Source of the DNA: Actinoplanes sichuanensis
GTDB taxonomy: Bacteria > Actinomycetota > Actinomycetes > Mycobacteriales > Micromonosporaceae
Assembly: GCF_033097365.1 (NCBI RefSeq)
Contig: NZ_AP028461.1
Span: forward strand, 9,052,001-9,116,000
DNA: 64,000 nt
Direction: 5' to 3'
Shown: one piece after another, positions 25,659-33,748 of the stretch
Numbering within the stretch: the stretch's first letter is position 1
How the letters are laid out: every line of letters begins with the position of its first letter
Translations under genes and position numbers: made by a program
Notes under the pieces: generated by a model
Databases searched by the model: none
The model's input: the letters and a program-made list of their open reading frames with translations, nothing else
What the model was told of the DNA's origin: nothing

Positions 25659-26765
25659 TCAGGACGCCAGGCAGGCCTTCTTGCGGTCCGCCGTCTCGGG
25701 TCCGCCGCCGTACCTCAGCGTCCGGGCGCTCAGCTTGTAGAGCGTGTACTCGGGGGAGCCCAGGGTGTAGGTGGTCGGTTCCGGCGCCGTCGTCGTGCCG
25801 ATCAGCGAGATGCTGCCGATCCGGGCGGCGGTGGTGTTGGCCAGGCTCCCGGTGGTGCCGTTGCCCATCTGGGTACACGGCACGGTGTTGATCGAGTTCG
25901 AGGCGACCTCGCCGTACATCTTGACCGTGGTCGTCTTGGAGAAGTCGATGGTCCAGTGCTTGGCCGGGAAGTAGCCGACCCACTCGGAGTCGTAGGCGAT
26001 CCACCAGGCGTTGTCGTAGAACTCGATGCCGAACCGCTTCGTGGTGTCCATCGGAAGCGTGTCACCGGGCCGGATGTTCTTGCTGTACTGCTCGAAGCCG
26101 CAGCCGTTGTAGCACTGGGGCACGCCGTCGACCCAGGAGTAGACGAACAGGTGCGGGTCGTCGTCGCCGTTGACCACCCGGTCCACCGTCCAGCCGACCT
26201 CGACGGCCTGGTCGACCTTGTCCTTGCTCGCCACCACGGCCAGCTCGGCGAGCGTGTGGAAGTCGTCCTTGGCCAGCGTCGGCTTGTGGATGGTCAGGTT
26301 GGCGTAGGCGCCCTGGGTCACGACGTCCTGCGAGGCGACGTTGTAGTGGTAGAGCACCTCGGAGTTGGCGGCCGCCTTCGAGTTGATCCCCGGGGGTGCC
26401 GGCGGCACTACACTGGTCTCCTCCCGTTTGAGCGTGCTGGTGCGGGAGGAGGTGCGGCCCTTCGGCGCATACGCCTCGCCGGCCTCGGCGCCACTCGCGT
26501 CGGGAGCGGCCGCGTCGAGGCCGGACGTCTTGAGCGATCCACTGCTCGCCCCGTCCCGGCCGGTCTGGATGTCCTCGGGCTCGGCGCCCCACGGCAGGCG
26601 GGCCGGCGGGGTCGACGCCGGCTCCTCGGCCGGGGCGGAGGAAGCGGGGGCCGGGCTCTCCGGGATCTGCTCCGCGCCCGCGTCGAGAGTCGAGACGATC
26701 CCGATGGTGCCGATCACGACTGCGGATATGCCGGCGGCGAGCAGTCCGCGGCGAGACTTCAACAC
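25659..26765 (-). CDS. Secreted neprosin-domain protein
   Basis: 368 aa. A Lys/Arg N-terminus and a hydrophobic helix (GLLAAGISAVVIGTIGIV) form a signal peptide or anchor. A Pro/Ala/Ser-rich low-complexity stretch runs to about residue 125. The C-terminal 230 residues resemble the neprosin (DUF239) domain: VYSWVDGVPQCYNGCGF, FYDNAWWIAYDSEWVGYFP and late NTTAARIG. Plant neprosin is a prolyl endopeptidase with a pair of glutamates. Bacterial members are little studied, so protease activity is only a hypothesis. The start is a GTG, or the next codon TTG. Confidence 0.75.
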   Translation of the reverse strand: MLKSRRGLLAAGISAVVIGTIGIVSTLDAGAEQIPESPAPASSAPAEEPASTPPARLPWGAEPEDIQTGRDGASSGSLKTSGLDAAAPDASGAEAGEAYAPKGRTSSRTSTLKREETSVVPPAPPGINSKAAANSEVLYHYNVASQDVVTQGAYANLTIHKPTLAKDDFHTLAELAVVASKDKVDQAVEVGWTVDRVVNGDDDPHLFVYSWVDGVPQCYNGCGFEQYSKNIRPGDTLPMDTTKRFGIEFYDNAWWIAYDSEWVGYFPAKHWTIDFSKTTTVKMYGEVASNSINTVPCTQMGNGTTGSLANTTAARIGSISLIGTTTAPEPTTYTLGSPEYTLYKLSARTLRYGGGPETADRKKACLAS

Positions 26766-27111
26766 GTGTCCGTCCTCGTTGTCGGGACATCGGAGGAGGG
26801 GGCCTCCGGCGGCCGGTTCCGGGCGCGCTGGTCACCATATAGCGTTCACTATTCGGCAGGGACCGTCTGAGCAGCGTATTTCGGCGGAACGGCTGATAGG
26901 CCTAGGCCGATCTGGTGACACATCCACCGATTTAGCGCACGGAGTGTGTCGCCCTCGTTGCGGAACGAAGTTTTTCGCACCCTCTCCTGAAAGAGGCAAA
27001 GCTCGACAAGCTTCTTTCTCGCGACACCGTGGTCCCGGGGTTCGTCACACGCGGGGGTCGATCATGTGGTAAAACCTATCAGATCTATAGGGTTTATAGA
27101 GGAGGACCCCC
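26766..27111. other. Divergent intergenic region
   Basis: 346 bp between the neprosin gene (minus) and the cysteine dioxygenase gene (plus), less GC-rich than average. Apart from the inverted repeat near 27072-27095 no structured element or small gene is seen. Confidence 0.6.
27072..27095 (+). promoter_or_regulatory. Candidate operator before cysteine dioxygenase
   Basis: CCTAT (27075-27079) and ATAGG (27087-27091) form an inverted repeat with a 7-nt spacer inside AT-rich flanks (AAA...TTT). It ends about 17 nt before the start codon. The spacing suits a repressor site overlapping the promoter or leader. The regulator is unknown. Confidence 0.45.
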
Positions 27112-27567
27112 GTGACGCTCGATCACGTCGCCATCGCTCAGCGCTTCTCCGCGGCCGCCGCCGAGTGGGCCGTCGCGCCCCGGTTCGATCCGGTCGAGCG
27201 CTGGTACCACCGGCTCGCGGTGGCCGACGACCATGAGGTCTGGCTGCTCACCTGGATGCCCGGGCAGGGCACCGAGATCCACGACCACGGTGGTTCGGCG
27301 GGCGCGTTCCACGTGCACGCCGGGACTCTCGCCGAGGACACCGTGTCGGTCGGCGGCGGCACACCACGTGTCGTGTCGCGGGAACTGGGCGAGGGCGCGA
27401 GCCGCCGGTTCGGCAGCCACCACATCCACCGCATCGAGAACCGCTCCGGCCGCCCCGCGGTGAGCGTGCACGTCTACGGCCCGGCGCTGACCAGCATGAC
27501 CAAATACCGGCTCGGCCCGGACCGTCTGGAGGTGCTGACGGTCGAGCGGGCCGGCACGCAGTGGTGA
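27112..27567 (+). CDS. Cysteine dioxygenase (cupin)
   Basis: 151 aa from a GTG with GAGGAGG upstream. The cupin iron site is visible as HDHGGSAGAF (His57, His59) and a later His in GSHHIHRIEN. WLLTWMPGQGTEIHDHG matches bacterial type I cysteine dioxygenases, which oxidise cysteine to cysteine sulfinate using Fe(II) and O2. The size is lower than mammalian CDO (about 200 aa) but usual for actinobacteria. The 3' end is 4 bp from a convergent lipoprotein gene. Confidence 0.88.
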   Translation: MTLDHVAIAQRFSAAAAEWAVAPRFDPVERWYHRLAVADDHEVWLLTWMPGQGTEIHDHGGSAGAFHVHAGTLAEDTVSVGGGTPRVVSRELGEGASRRFGSHHIHRIENRSGRPAVSVHVYGPALTSMTKYRLGPDRLEVLTVERAGTQW

Positions 27568-27571
27568 GCCG

Positions 27572-28135
27572 CTACTGCGGGTAGACCACGCCGGAACGGC
27601 CGCTGTAGAGGTGCCTGGTGCCGTCCCGCTCGCGGCCGGTGTTCGGCGCGTCGAGCCAGACGATGTAGGCGGCACCCGAGGTCAGCCCGGTGATCGTGGT
27701 ACGCACCGAGCATCCGGTCCCGGCCGGCACGGCCTGCCACACCGGCTCCGGCTGGCGGCCCGACACGACACCCTGCAGCACCGCGGTGACCCGGTAGTTC
27801 GAGTTGTACTGGGTCGGCCATTCGACGGTCAGCGATCCGGCGCCCGGCGTCACCTCGACCGGGATCATCACCGGCTCGGTCCGCGGCCAGATCCTGGTGC
27901 AGCTCGGGTCCGGCGTCGGCGCGGAGAGCGACACCGTCGGAGTGGCGGTCGGCTTGCCGAAACTCTCCGAGGGCGATGGCGTCGCCCGGCCCTGATCCAC
28001 CACGATCCACTGCTTGCCGCCGCCGACGGTCGCCGCCGAGTCACCGGTCTCGTCCTTGCCGAGACCGAGCGCGGCACAGCCGCCCAACGTCAGCGAGGCC
28101 GCCGCCAGCACGAGCGCGATCCTGGTGTGCCGCAT
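27572..28135 (-). CDS. Putative lipoprotein with fibronectin-like domain
   Basis: 187 aa. Lipoprotein signal with lipobox LGGC (Cys about residue 20). A Ser/Pro/Thr-rich linker to about residue 75 is followed by a beta-rich domain with SLTVEWPTQYNSNYRVTAV and TTITGLTSGAAYIVWLDAP, the pattern of fibronectin type III repeats. Likely anchored outside the membrane; function unknown. Confidence 0.75.
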   Translation of the reverse strand: MRHTRIALVLAAASLTLGGCAALGLGKDETGDSAATVGGGKQWIVVDQGRATPSPSESFGKPTATPTVSLSAPTPDPSCTRIWPRTEPVMIPVEVTPGAGSLTVEWPTQYNSNYRVTAVLQGVVSGRQPEPVWQAVPAGTGCSVRTTITGLTSGAAYIVWLDAPNTGRERDGTRHLYSGRSGVVYPQ

Positions 28136-28186
28136 TCATCCCCCCGGGTCGGTGTCCCCCACCCATCGGCGTGCCGGAGCGGCTCC

Positions 28187-28552
28187 TTAGACACCGGCCG
28201 GCCGGAGGCGGTGCCCGGCCATCTCCAGTTCGCCGTCGTGTACGTGCACCGGGGTCTGCAGACCGGAGTCGTCGCGGAGCACCACCGACTCCCCGTCGAC
28301 CAGGTAGGTGCCGCGAGCCGGGCGACGGCGGCCGGCCACCTCACCCGCGTACGTGCCGTCCCGGCGCAGCTGAAGCTTGACCGTCCCGTCCGGGCTGCGC
28401 CAGACGCCCACCACGGCGGCACCGGTGACCACCCTGGGGCGGGTGGCCGCCGGCCCGTTCTGGGCGCCCACCGTGCCACCCAGGGCGATGGCGAGCAGAG
28501 AGGCGGCGTCGAGCACGGTGAAGTCGACGTGGGTTTCGCAGGTGGTGGGCAT
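28187..28552 (-). CDS. Atu4866-like beta-sheet protein
   Basis: 121 aa. Residues 49-118 (GVWRSPDGTVKLQLRRDG, GTYLVDGESVVLRDDSG, DGELEMAG) follow the Atu4866 family, a small beta-barrel of unknown function. The Ala-rich first 45 residues are not a convincing signal peptide. It precedes the lipoprotein gene on the same strand with a 51-bp gap. Confidence 0.6.
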   Translation of the reverse strand: MPTTCETHVDFTVLDAASLLAIALGGTVGAQNGPAATRPRVVTGAAVVGVWRSPDGTVKLQLRRDGTYAGEVAGRRRPARGTYLVDGESVVLRDDSGLQTPVHVHDGELEMAGHRLRPAGV

Positions 28553-28670
28553 GATCTTCGGGCTCCGGTTCGGTCGGGGTCGGCCTCTCCGGTCGGCACC
28601 GACGGCCCGCGCTCCTGGGTTTCCTGAGTTGCGATCAGGAGCGAACCGGTGCGCGTACGGGTGCGAGGGA

Positions 28671-29270
28671 TCAGCCGGTGGCCCGCAGCGCCGCCGTGAC
28701 CGCGACGGTGAACTTCTCCAGGTAGTCCTCCTCGATCGGCTCCCGGGCCACGGCCAGGCGCCAGTAGAGGGGCCCGAGGATCAGATCGACCGCGACGGCC
28801 GGATCGGTACCGGTCGGCAGCTCGCCCCGGGCCACCGCCTGACCGATCAGCTTCTCGCCGACCGCCTGTTGATGGGTGCGCAGGGCACGCTGGAGCGTCT
28901 CGGCGATCTGCGGGTTACGGGCGGCCTCGGCCATCAGGTCCGGGATGATCTGAGACGCCATCCGGTGCCGCAGCGCCGTGCTGACGATCATCAGGAGCAG
29001 CGACAGGTCGCCGGCGAAACTCCCGGTGTCGGGAAGTGGAACTTTTCGTTCCGCGACATCCGAGATTATCTCCATTACCATTTCGAGCTTGTTGCTCCAT
29101 CGACGGTAGATGGCCGTCTTGCCGACACCGGCACGACGGGCAACCGCTTCGATGGACAGCCGGCCGTAACCGACCTCAGCCAGCTCGGTCATGACCGCGT
29201 TGCGGATCGCCACGGTGATGTCGCCTCGGAGCACCGCCGCTCCGGCAGGTGCGCGCTTAATCGTCGCCAC
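28671..29270 (-). CDS. TetR-family transcriptional regulator
   Basis: 199 aa. N-terminal helix-turn-helix (YGRLSIEAVARRAGVGKTAIYRRW, about residues 35-58) and a C-terminal TetR_C-like ligand domain. It is divergent from the Wzm/Wzt-type exporter with 187 bp between starts, so it may control that exporter or itself. The ligand is unknown. Confidence 0.9.
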   Translation of the reverse strand: MATIKRAPAGAAVLRGDITVAIRNAVMTELAEVGYGRLSIEAVARRAGVGKTAIYRRWSNKLEMVMEIISDVAERKVPLPDTGSFAGDLSLLLMIVSTALRHRMASQIIPDLMAEAARNPQIAETLQRALRTHQQAVGEKLIGQAVARGELPTGTDPAVAVDLILGPLYWRLAVAREPIEEDYLEKFTVAVTAALRATG

Positions 29271-29457
29271 CCGGTCACTATAGCGCTACGACGTAACGGT
29301 TGCGTTCCGCCGTTTGGTCAGCTACCGTCACAGCGACGTCGATACGAACCCGTTTCATCGGCGCGGCCGGGGGCCTGTCATGCTGCATGCTGTGTCCTCG
29401 CACCAGGCATCGGATCCCGCCGCGCCCCAAGGGCCGACCAGATCGGAGCACCACCCC

Positions 29458-30354
29458 ATGACAGAGACGGCGGTCGCCTCGGCCGACGCCGGCCTCTCCC
29501 TCAAGGAGCTGGCCCGGCGCCACGGTTTGAGCGCCTCCGGACGGCTTCCCAGCCTGACGGAGTATTCGCGGACCCTCTGGTCGTACCGGCACTTCATCCG
29601 GGCGCACGCCAGCGCGAAGATCACCTCGTCGCTGGGCAACACCAAACTCGGCGCGGTGTGGCAGGTGCTCACCCCGATGATCAACGCCGGCGTCTACTAC
29701 GTGATCTTCGGCCTGGTCCTGGGCGGCCATCGTGACGTGCCGAACTTCATCGCGTACCTCTGCATCGGTGTTTTCGTCTTCCAGTTCACCCAGTCGGTGG
29801 TCCAGACCGGCGCCAACGCGATCACCGGCAACCTCGGCCTGATCCGGGCGCTGCACTTCCCCCGGGCCAGCCTGCCGCTGTCCGCCGCGCTGGTCGAGAT
29901 CCGCAACTTCATCGTGGCGCTGTTCGTCCTGATGGGGATCGTGCTGCTCACGCGTGTGCCGATCAACCTGGAGTGGCTGCTGCTGGTGCCCCTGCTGCTC
30001 CTGCACTCGATCTTCAACCTCGGCCTGGGCCTGTTCATCGCCCGCTACGGTTCCAAGGTCCGCGACGTGAAGCAGCTGATCCCGTTCATCATGCGGTTCT
30101 GGCTGTACGGCTCGGCCGTGCTCTACCCGGTCTCCAAGTTCAGCGACGTGCTGAGCGGCTGGCAGCTCCAGGTGGTCGAGGCCAACCCGCTGCTGGTCTT
30201 CATCGAGCTGGCCCGGCACGCGCTGCTCACCGACGTGGAGCTGGCCAACACGCCGACCGTGCTGTGGATCCAGGCGACCGTCTGGAGTCTGGTCGTCGGC
30301 GTCCTCGGTTACCTCTACTTCTGGCGCGGAGAGAAGGGCTACGGCCGTGGCTGA
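29458..30354 (+). CDS. ABC-2 polysaccharide exporter permease (Wzm/TagG-like)
   Basis: 298 aa from an ATG at 29458; an earlier in-frame start gives an unlikely charged leader. Six hydrophobic segments in the ABC-2 arrangement, with NTKLGAVWQVLTPMINAGVYY and FLMRFW-like loops (IPFIMRFWLYGSAVLYPV). This is the permease class that exports teichoic acids, O-antigen or other lipid-linked glycans. The ATPase gene overlaps its 3' end by 8 bp. Confidence 0.9.
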   Translation: MTETAVASADAGLSLKELARRHGLSASGRLPSLTEYSRTLWSYRHFIRAHASAKITSSLGNTKLGAVWQVLTPMINAGVYYVIFGLVLGGHRDVPNFIAYLCIGVFVFQFTQSVVQTGANAITGNLGLIRALHFPRASLPLSAALVEIRNFIVALFVLMGIVLLTRVPINLEWLLLVPLLLLHSIFNLGLGLFIARYGSKVRDVKQLIPFIMRFWLYGSAVLYPVSKFSDVLSGWQLQVVEANPLLVFIELARHALLTDVELANTPTVLWIQATVWSLVVGVLGYLYFWRGEKGYGRG

Positions 30355-31117
30355 CAACGAGCGGATCCCCACCGTCATCGCCGACGAGGCCCATATCGTC
30401 TACAAGATCCACCAGGCCGGCTCGGTCAGCGCCAGCCCGCTCGCCAGCTTCAAGCGCCTCACCACCCGCAGCAAGAACGCGAACATCCGCGAGGTGCACG
30501 CGGTCAAGGGTGTGAGCTTCATCGCCTACAAGGGTGAGGCGATCGGCCTGATCGGCACCAACGGCTCGGGCAAGTCGACCCTGCTGCGCGCGGTGGCCGG
30601 GCTCCTGCCGGTGTCCAGTGGCGCGATCTACGCGGCCGGCCAGCCCTCGCTGCTGGGTGTCAACGCGGCCCTGATGAACGAGCTGCCCGGCGACCGCAAC
30701 GTCGAGCTGGGCTGCCTCGCGATGGGCATGTCGCCGGCCGAGGTCGAGGCGAAGCGGGACGCGATCATCGAGTTCTCCGGCATCAACGACAAGGGCGACT
30801 TCTCGTCGCTGCCGATGCGGACCTACTCCTCGGGCATGTCGGCCCGGCTCCGGTTCTCCATCGCGGCGGCGAAGAAGCACGACGTGCTGCTGATCGACGA
30901 GGCGCTGGCCACCGGTGACGCGAAATTCCGCAAGCGCAGTGAGGCGCGGGTCCGGGAGCTGCGCCAGGAGGCCGGCACGGTGTTCCTGGTCAGCCACAGC
31001 GAGCAGTCGATCCGGGACACCTGCGAGCGCTGCATCTGGCTGGAGGCAGGCGTGATCCGGGCCGACGGCCCGACCTCCGAGGTGATGAAGGAGTACGAGG
31101 CCTTCACCCGCAGGTGA
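30347..31117 (+). CDS. ABC polysaccharide exporter ATPase (Wzt/TagH-like)
   Basis: 256 aa from a GTG overlapping the permease gene. Walker A GTNGSGKST, signature YSSGMSARL and Walker B VLLIDEAL, with the long pre-core segment typical of TagH/RfbE. It lacks the C-terminal carbohydrate-binding domain of O-antigen Wzt, so it resembles the teichoic-acid type. It powers the permease encoded just upstream. It could export the glycan made by the 7-22 kb locus, but the two are separated by 8 kb of unrelated genes. Confidence 0.9.
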   Translation: MADNERIPTVIADEAHIVYKIHQAGSVSASPLASFKRLTTRSKNANIREVHAVKGVSFIAYKGEAIGLIGTNGSGKSTLLRAVAGLLPVSSGAIYAAGQPSLLGVNAALMNELPGDRNVELGCLAMGMSPAEVEAKRDAIIEFSGINDKGDFSSLPMRTYSSGMSARLRFSIAAAKKHDVLLIDEALATGDAKFRKRSEARVRELRQEAGTVFLVSHSEQSIRDTCERCIWLEAGVIRADGPTSEVMKEYEAFTRR

Positions 31118-31142
31118 GGCCCCGCACTCCTGCTGCGCCGGG

Positions 31143-32177
31143 CTAGTTGACCGACAGATGCACGTGGTTGGTGTGGTCGCTGGACGGGTCTCCGCCCGCC
31201 CCGCTGTACGACTTCCAGCCACTGCTCGGTAGCCAGATCCGGCGATACCAGATCACGTAGAGCACGTTCAGGTTGTCGGCGTTGTTGATGAAGTAGTTCG
31301 CCAGGTTGTCGCCGTACGTCTTGTCGGCTCCGGTGGCGTCGCCGCCGAACGTGCCCTTCTCGGCCGAGAAGTCGCAGGCCCGGCCCTTGGGGTGCTCACC
31401 GCTGTTCTGCGTTCGCCAGCACTTGGTGAACCTGGTGAAGCCGTCGGCGCGGGCCTCCTTGTAGGCGTGCAGGAGGGTCGCGGTCACACAGCCGCCGGTG
31501 CCGGTCGGGTCGGTCTGATTGCAACTGCTGCCACTCGGTCCGGGCGACGCGTCGGCACTGTCGCCGCCGTCGGACGACGAACTGGCGTCGTTGCCCTGAT
31601 TCGCCGCCTTCAGTGCGGCCTCGGCCTGCTCCTTCTGCTTCGCCATCACGGTGACCTGCTTCTGCTGGTCCTTGATGGCGATGTCAATGGAGTCCTTGGC
31701 CTTCTGCCGGGTCTCCCGGGTGCTCTTGAGATCCTCGATCGCCCGGTTCTGGTCGGCGGCCACGAGAGCCAGCGTCTCGGCGCGACCCAGGAAGCCCTCG
31801 GCAGAGTCGGAGCTCAGCAGCGCGGCCATCGGCCCGCCCCGGCCCGCGGTGTACGCCTGGGTGGCGAGCAGGTCGAGCTTGTCCTGCTGCGGTCCGAGCT
31901 CGCCGTCCAGCTTCTTCAGCTCGGCGGTCAGCTTGGCCTGCTGTTCCTTGGACGTCTTGAGCTTGGCCTTCGCCTCCACGAAACCCTTGGAGGCCTTCTC
32001 GAGCTTGTCGATCAGTGACCCGGAGCCGCCCTCACCGTCGTCACCGGAGTCGCCGGGGGCGGCGAGCAGCCGGGGGGCCGCGGTGGCCGGCGTCGAGGCG
32101 ACGGCCAGTCCGCACGCGGCGACGAGCAGCGCCAGCAACGCCGCTAATCGCCGCGCAGTGTTCTGCTGCACAGGCAT
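31143..32177 (-). CDS. Secreted coiled-coil cell-wall protein, copy 1
   Basis: 344 aa with a signal peptide (RRLAALLALLVAACGLAVA). A long coiled coil (about 55-195) has the SLIDKLEKASKGF and AKLTAELKKLDGELG heptads seen in RipA/NlpC-P60 partners. After a Ser/Asp-rich linker comes a C-terminal domain with GEHPKGRACDFS and a terminal NHVHLSV, the ARB-07466-like/M15-like pattern. His and Asp residues there could bind zinc. A c-di-AMP riboswitch precedes it, as is usual for actinobacterial wall hydrolases. Paralog of 32660-33691. Confidence 0.85.
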   Translation of the reverse strand: MPVQQNTARRLAALLALLVAACGLAVASTPATAAPRLLAAPGDSGDDGEGGSGSLIDKLEKASKGFVEAKAKLKTSKEQQAKLTAELKKLDGELGPQQDKLDLLATQAYTAGRGGPMAALLSSDSAEGFLGRAETLALVAADQNRAIEDLKSTRETRQKAKDSIDIAIKDQQKQVTVMAKQKEQAEAALKAANQGNDASSSSDGGDSADASPGPSGSSCNQTDPTGTGGCVTATLLHAYKEARADGFTRFTKCWRTQNSGEHPKGRACDFSAEKGTFGGDATGADKTYGDNLANYFINNADNLNVLYVIWYRRIWLPSSGWKSYSGAGGDPSSDHTNHVHLSVN

Positions 32178-32188
32178 TTCCTTCCGTC

Positions 32189-32310
32189 GGCCGCCGGCCG
32201 GGTTAGCTGACGGGTTCGGGACGAAGGAAATCCCTACCGCTGGTGAGCGGATTCACCCCAGGGAATATTGGTTCCCCGGCTCGCCTTTTTACGGCGATTA
32301 GGCGGCGGCT
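32189..32310 (-). promoter_or_regulatory. ydaO-type c-di-AMP riboswitch (minus strand)
   Basis: Read on the minus strand the segment contains the conserved blocks GCCGGGGAACC, GGGGTGAATCCGC, GCGGTAGGGA and CCCGAACCCGTCAGCTAAC in the ydaO order and spacing. GCCGCC-type ends can pair as stem P1. It ends 11 nt before the copy-1 secreted protein start. In actinobacteria this class controls wall hydrolase genes and turns expression off when c-di-AMP is high. Confidence 0.9.
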
Positions 32311-32524
32311 CCCGTGCGGGAACCGCACCGACCATACCCACTCGATCGACAGATCGACAGTTCTCGTACGCCGCGCAATGGCCTCGACACGAGCGGTGAC
32401 AGCAATTACGGATAGTCGTTGCGATGTAACACTTTTGGCCGTTCCCAGGGTCTGATCCACGGCGATATCTCGGGTAAACTGACCGCCGGTCCTGCCAGGA
32501 CGGCACCGCCCCCGAGTTGCCGGC

Positions 32525-32640
32525 AGGCCGCCGCCCAATCGTCGAAAGGCGAGCCGGGGAACCAGGTCACTGGGGTGTATCCGCAGTTTGCGGTAGGGAT
32601 TGCTTCCGTCCCGAACCCGTCAGCTAACTCGGTCGGCGGT
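32525..32640 (+). promoter_or_regulatory. ydaO-type c-di-AMP riboswitch (plus strand)
   Basis: Contains AGCCGGGGAACCAG, TGGGGTGTATCCGC, TGCGGTAGGGATTGC and CCCGAACCCGTCAGCTAAC, matching the other copy block for block. Possible P1 pairing lies between CCGCCG near 32529 and CGGCGG near 32634. It sits about 20 nt before the copy-2 secreted protein start. Two such elements face away from each other across about 215 bp that must hold both promoters. Confidence 0.9.
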
Positions 32641-32659
32641 GACACGGAAGGAACTGTTG

Positions 32660-33691
32660 ATGACCGCAAGTCCCCGCCGGTGGCTGATACACGCCCTGGC
32701 GCCGCTGGTGGCTGTCGTGATGCTCGCGGCACCCTCGGCTCCGGCTTCGGCCGAGCCCGGCGGCTCGTCGTCCACTGCTCAAGAGCAGGAGCAGAACGGT
32801 GGCGGCGGAGACGCGATTCTCTCCGATGTGATCGAGAACACGAACCGGCGCTATGTGTCCGCCAAGGCGGCCGTGGACAAGTCGGTGAAGGCGCAGGCTC
32901 AGCTGGCCAACCAGATCAAGCAGGCCGAGGCCCGGCGCGACGTGCTGATCCCCGAGGTCGACAAGATCGCCAAAGAGCAGTACATGACGGGCAACCTCAG
33001 CTCGATCGGATACCTGCTCAACGCCAACTCCTCGGGCGACTTCCTGGAGAAGGCGGTCTCCCTGGAGGAGATCAACCGGCTGCACGACGCCAAGCTGCGT
33101 GAGCTCAACGAGGCACTCCGGACCATCACCGAGAGCAAGGTCCGGCTCGACGCCGAGGTGAAGCAGCAGCAGCAGGACGCCGCCGCGATGAAGAAGCAGA
33201 AGGACGCCGCGGTCGACGCGCTCGCCCTGGTCGGCGGTAAAGGCGTGACCAAGGGTCTCGTGGTCGCGAACTCACCCGAGGCCGCCCCGGCACCCCGCAA
33301 CTCCAGCGGCGGCTTCTCGGCCGAGGGCTGCACCGAGAAGGACCCGACCACGAACGGCTGCGTCACCAAGCGCACGCTGCACATGTACAAGGAAGTCAAG
33401 AAGGCCGGCTTCAACAACTTCGTCGGCTGCCATCGCGACGGTGGTCCGTTCGAGCATCCCAAGGGCCGCGCCTGCGACTGGTCGCTGCAGAAATCCGGGT
33501 TCTCGACGTTCGACACCGACAAGGAATTCCGGTACGGCAACAACCTGATGGCGTTCCTGGTGCGTAACGCCGATGCCCTCGGCATCTACTACGTGATCTG
33601 GAACAAGCAGATCTGGTTCCCGGCGAACGGCTGGAGCAACTACCACGGGGTCAGTGACCACACCGACCACGTGCACGTGTCGATGCTTTAG
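32660..33691 (+). CDS. Secreted coiled-coil cell-wall protein, copy 2
   Basis: 343 aa with a signal peptide (HALAPLVAVVMLAAPSAPASA). Coiled coil at about 65-205, then a linker and the same C-terminal domain as copy 1: CVTKRTLHMYKEVKKAGF, FEHPKGRACDWS and HTDHVHVSML. It is a full-length paralog of 31143-32177 but divergent in the coiled coil. Its c-di-AMP riboswitch leader suggests control by the same second messenger and a role in wall remodelling. Confidence 0.85.
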   Translation: MTASPRRWLIHALAPLVAVVMLAAPSAPASAEPGGSSSTAQEQEQNGGGGDAILSDVIENTNRRYVSAKAAVDKSVKAQAQLANQIKQAEARRDVLIPEVDKIAKEQYMTGNLSSIGYLLNANSSGDFLEKAVSLEEINRLHDAKLRELNEALRTITESKVRLDAEVKQQQQDAAAMKKQKDAAVDALALVGGKGVTKGLVVANSPEAAPAPRNSSGGFSAEGCTEKDPTTNGCVTKRTLHMYKEVKKAGFNNFVGCHRDGGPFEHPKGRACDWSLQKSGFSTFDTDKEFRYGNNLMAFLVRNADALGIYYVIWNKQIWFPANGWSNYHGVSDHTDHVHVSML

Positions 33692-33705
33692 AGACATCAC
33701 AAAGA

Positions 33706-33735
33706 ACGGCCCCCGTCCGTACGGACGGGGGCCGT
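33706..33735. terminator. Perfect 30-bp palindromic terminator
   Basis: 33706-33720 is the exact reverse complement of 33721-33735 (ACGGCCCCCGTCCGT). It lies 14 bp after the plus-strand copy-2 gene and 13 bp before the end of the minus-strand GH65 gene, so it probably serves both directions. Confidence 0.85.
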
Positions 33736-33748
33736 TTCGTATGTCGAC

